From: Nocardioides sp.
GTDB taxonomy: Bacteria > Actinomycetota > Actinomycetes > Propionibacteriales > Nocardioidaceae
Length of the DNA stretch: 9,518 nucleotides
NCBI GenBank assembly: GCA_025965295.1
Contig: JAOPXF010000422.1
Span: 1 to 9,518 of the forward strand
Reading direction: 5' to 3'
How positions within the stretch are numbered: the stretch's first letter is position 1; each line of letters begins with the position of its first letter. The notes beneath the pieces are model-generated. The model did no database searches, was not told the DNA's origin, and worked only from the letters and a program-made list of their open reading frames with translations. This document shows positions 5,977 to 9,518 of this stretch, piece by piece. The position numbers and the translations under genes were made by a program.

Positions 5977-5982
5977 ATGCTA
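5977..5982 (-). promoter_or_regulatory. -10 box of a predicted leaderless lysR transcript
   Basis: On the minus strand TAGCAT (5982-5977) is followed by 6 nt (TGCTGC) and the ATG of lysR, so transcription should begin at the start codon. A small dyad AGCA-A-TGCT (5973-5981) overlaps the box and could be part of an autoregulatory site. The rest of the 72-nt divergent gap shows no clear -10 box for the exporter on the plus strand. Confidence 0.5.
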
Positions 5983-6900
5983 CCGGGTTTGATGCACGAC
6001 TGATCGCTGGTGCTTCCGGGTTGTTTCGGCGAGGCTGGACGCGTGAACCGCCGTGACTCCCTGCTCGCCGCCCTCGTCGCCACGATCTGGGGCTTCAACT
6101 TCGTGGTGATCGACTGGGGCATGCACGACGTGCCGCCGCTGCTGTTCGCGGCCGTCCGGTTCGCCGCGGTCGTCTTCCCGGCGATCCTGTTCGTGCCCCG
6201 GCCGCAGGCTCCGTGGCGGACCCTCGCCGCGGTCGGCGCCTTCATGTCGCTGGGCCAGTTCGGCTTCCTGTACGTCGCGATGGCCGCGGGCATGCCGCCC
6301 GGGCTGGCCGCGCTGGTCCTCCAGGCCCAGGTGGTCTTCACGGTGGTGATCGCCGCCGCGGTGCTCCGCGAGAGGCCCAGCCGGGCGCAGGTCTCGGGGG
6401 TCGCGCTCGGGACCGCCGGGCTGGTCGTGGTGGCGGTCGGCCGGGGCGGGCACGTGCCGGCCACCGCGCTGGTGCTCTGCCTGCTCGGCGCCCTCTCGTG
6501 GGGTATCGGGAACGTCGTCTCCCGCGCCTCCGGCGTGCCCGGTGGGCTGTCGCTGACGGTCTGGTCGGCGGTCGTCGTACCCGTGCCGTTGCTGGCCCTG
6601 TCGCTCCTGCTCGACGGACCGGCCGAGATCTCCGCCGCCGCGGCGGCGTTCTCGTGGCAGGCGGTGGTGTCCACGCTCTACACCGCGGGGCTGGCCTCGC
6701 TGGTCGGCTACGGGGTCTTCAACACCCTGCTCTCCCGCAACGCCTCGGCCTCGGTGGTGCCGTGGGTGCTGCTGGCGCCGGTCGTCGCCATGGGGTCGGC
6801 CTGGCTCCTCCTCGGCCAGGCTCCCAACGCCGCCGAGACCCTGGGCGGGCTGGTGCTCATCGCGGGTGTCCTCGTCGCGCTCCGGCCGCCGGGACGCGGC

Positions 6901-9518
<2,618 letters not shown>

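Overview
The window is GC-rich chromosomal DNA (strong G/C third-position bias, GTG starts, actinobacterial -10 boxes) from an actinobacterium. Gene content and protein style suggest Nocardioidaceae such as Nocardioides, but this is an inference from memory of such proteins, not a search. It is mostly core metabolism. I see no phage, transposon, CRISPR array, tRNA or rRNA.

Left part (1-3360): an acyl-CoA carbon-assimilation locus. On the minus strand lie the start of crotonyl-CoA carboxylase/reductase (ccr, cut by the left edge) and, upstream of it, a methylmalonyl-CoA epimerase gene (mce) interrupted by an in-frame amber codon. Diverging on the plus strand are an acetyl-CoA C-acetyltransferase (thiolase) and meaB, the G-protein chaperone of the B12-dependent acyl-CoA mutase, overlapping by 17 nt. 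Thiolase makes acetoacetyl-CoA, Ccr makes ethylmalonyl-CoA, the epimerase interconverts ethylmalonyl-/methylmalonyl-CoA stereoisomers, and MeaB keeps the mutase active. This is the logic of the ethylmalonyl-CoA and propionyl-CoA pathways; the mutases themselves are not in the window.

Middle (3361-5082): a MarR-type regulator and a cysteine-free thioredoxin-fold/TPR protein of the YbbN/CnoX type. Each is preceded by a TANNNT box 6-7 nt before its ATG, as in leaderless transcripts. After the latter gene, a hairpin and a 52-nt imperfect palindrome separate it from a convergent gene.

Right part (5083-9518): a LysR regulator (minus) diverges from an EamA-type exporter (plus). The exporter reading frame runs 165 nt into the 3' end of the convergent pyruvate, phosphate dikinase gene (ppdK, minus), whose first ~20 codons lie beyond the right edge.

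The points most worth a second look are the amber codon in mce, the palindrome over the predicted ccr promoter, the eamA/ppdK antisense overlap, the intergenic palindrome and the set of leaderless promoters. I found no convincing new multi-gene system.
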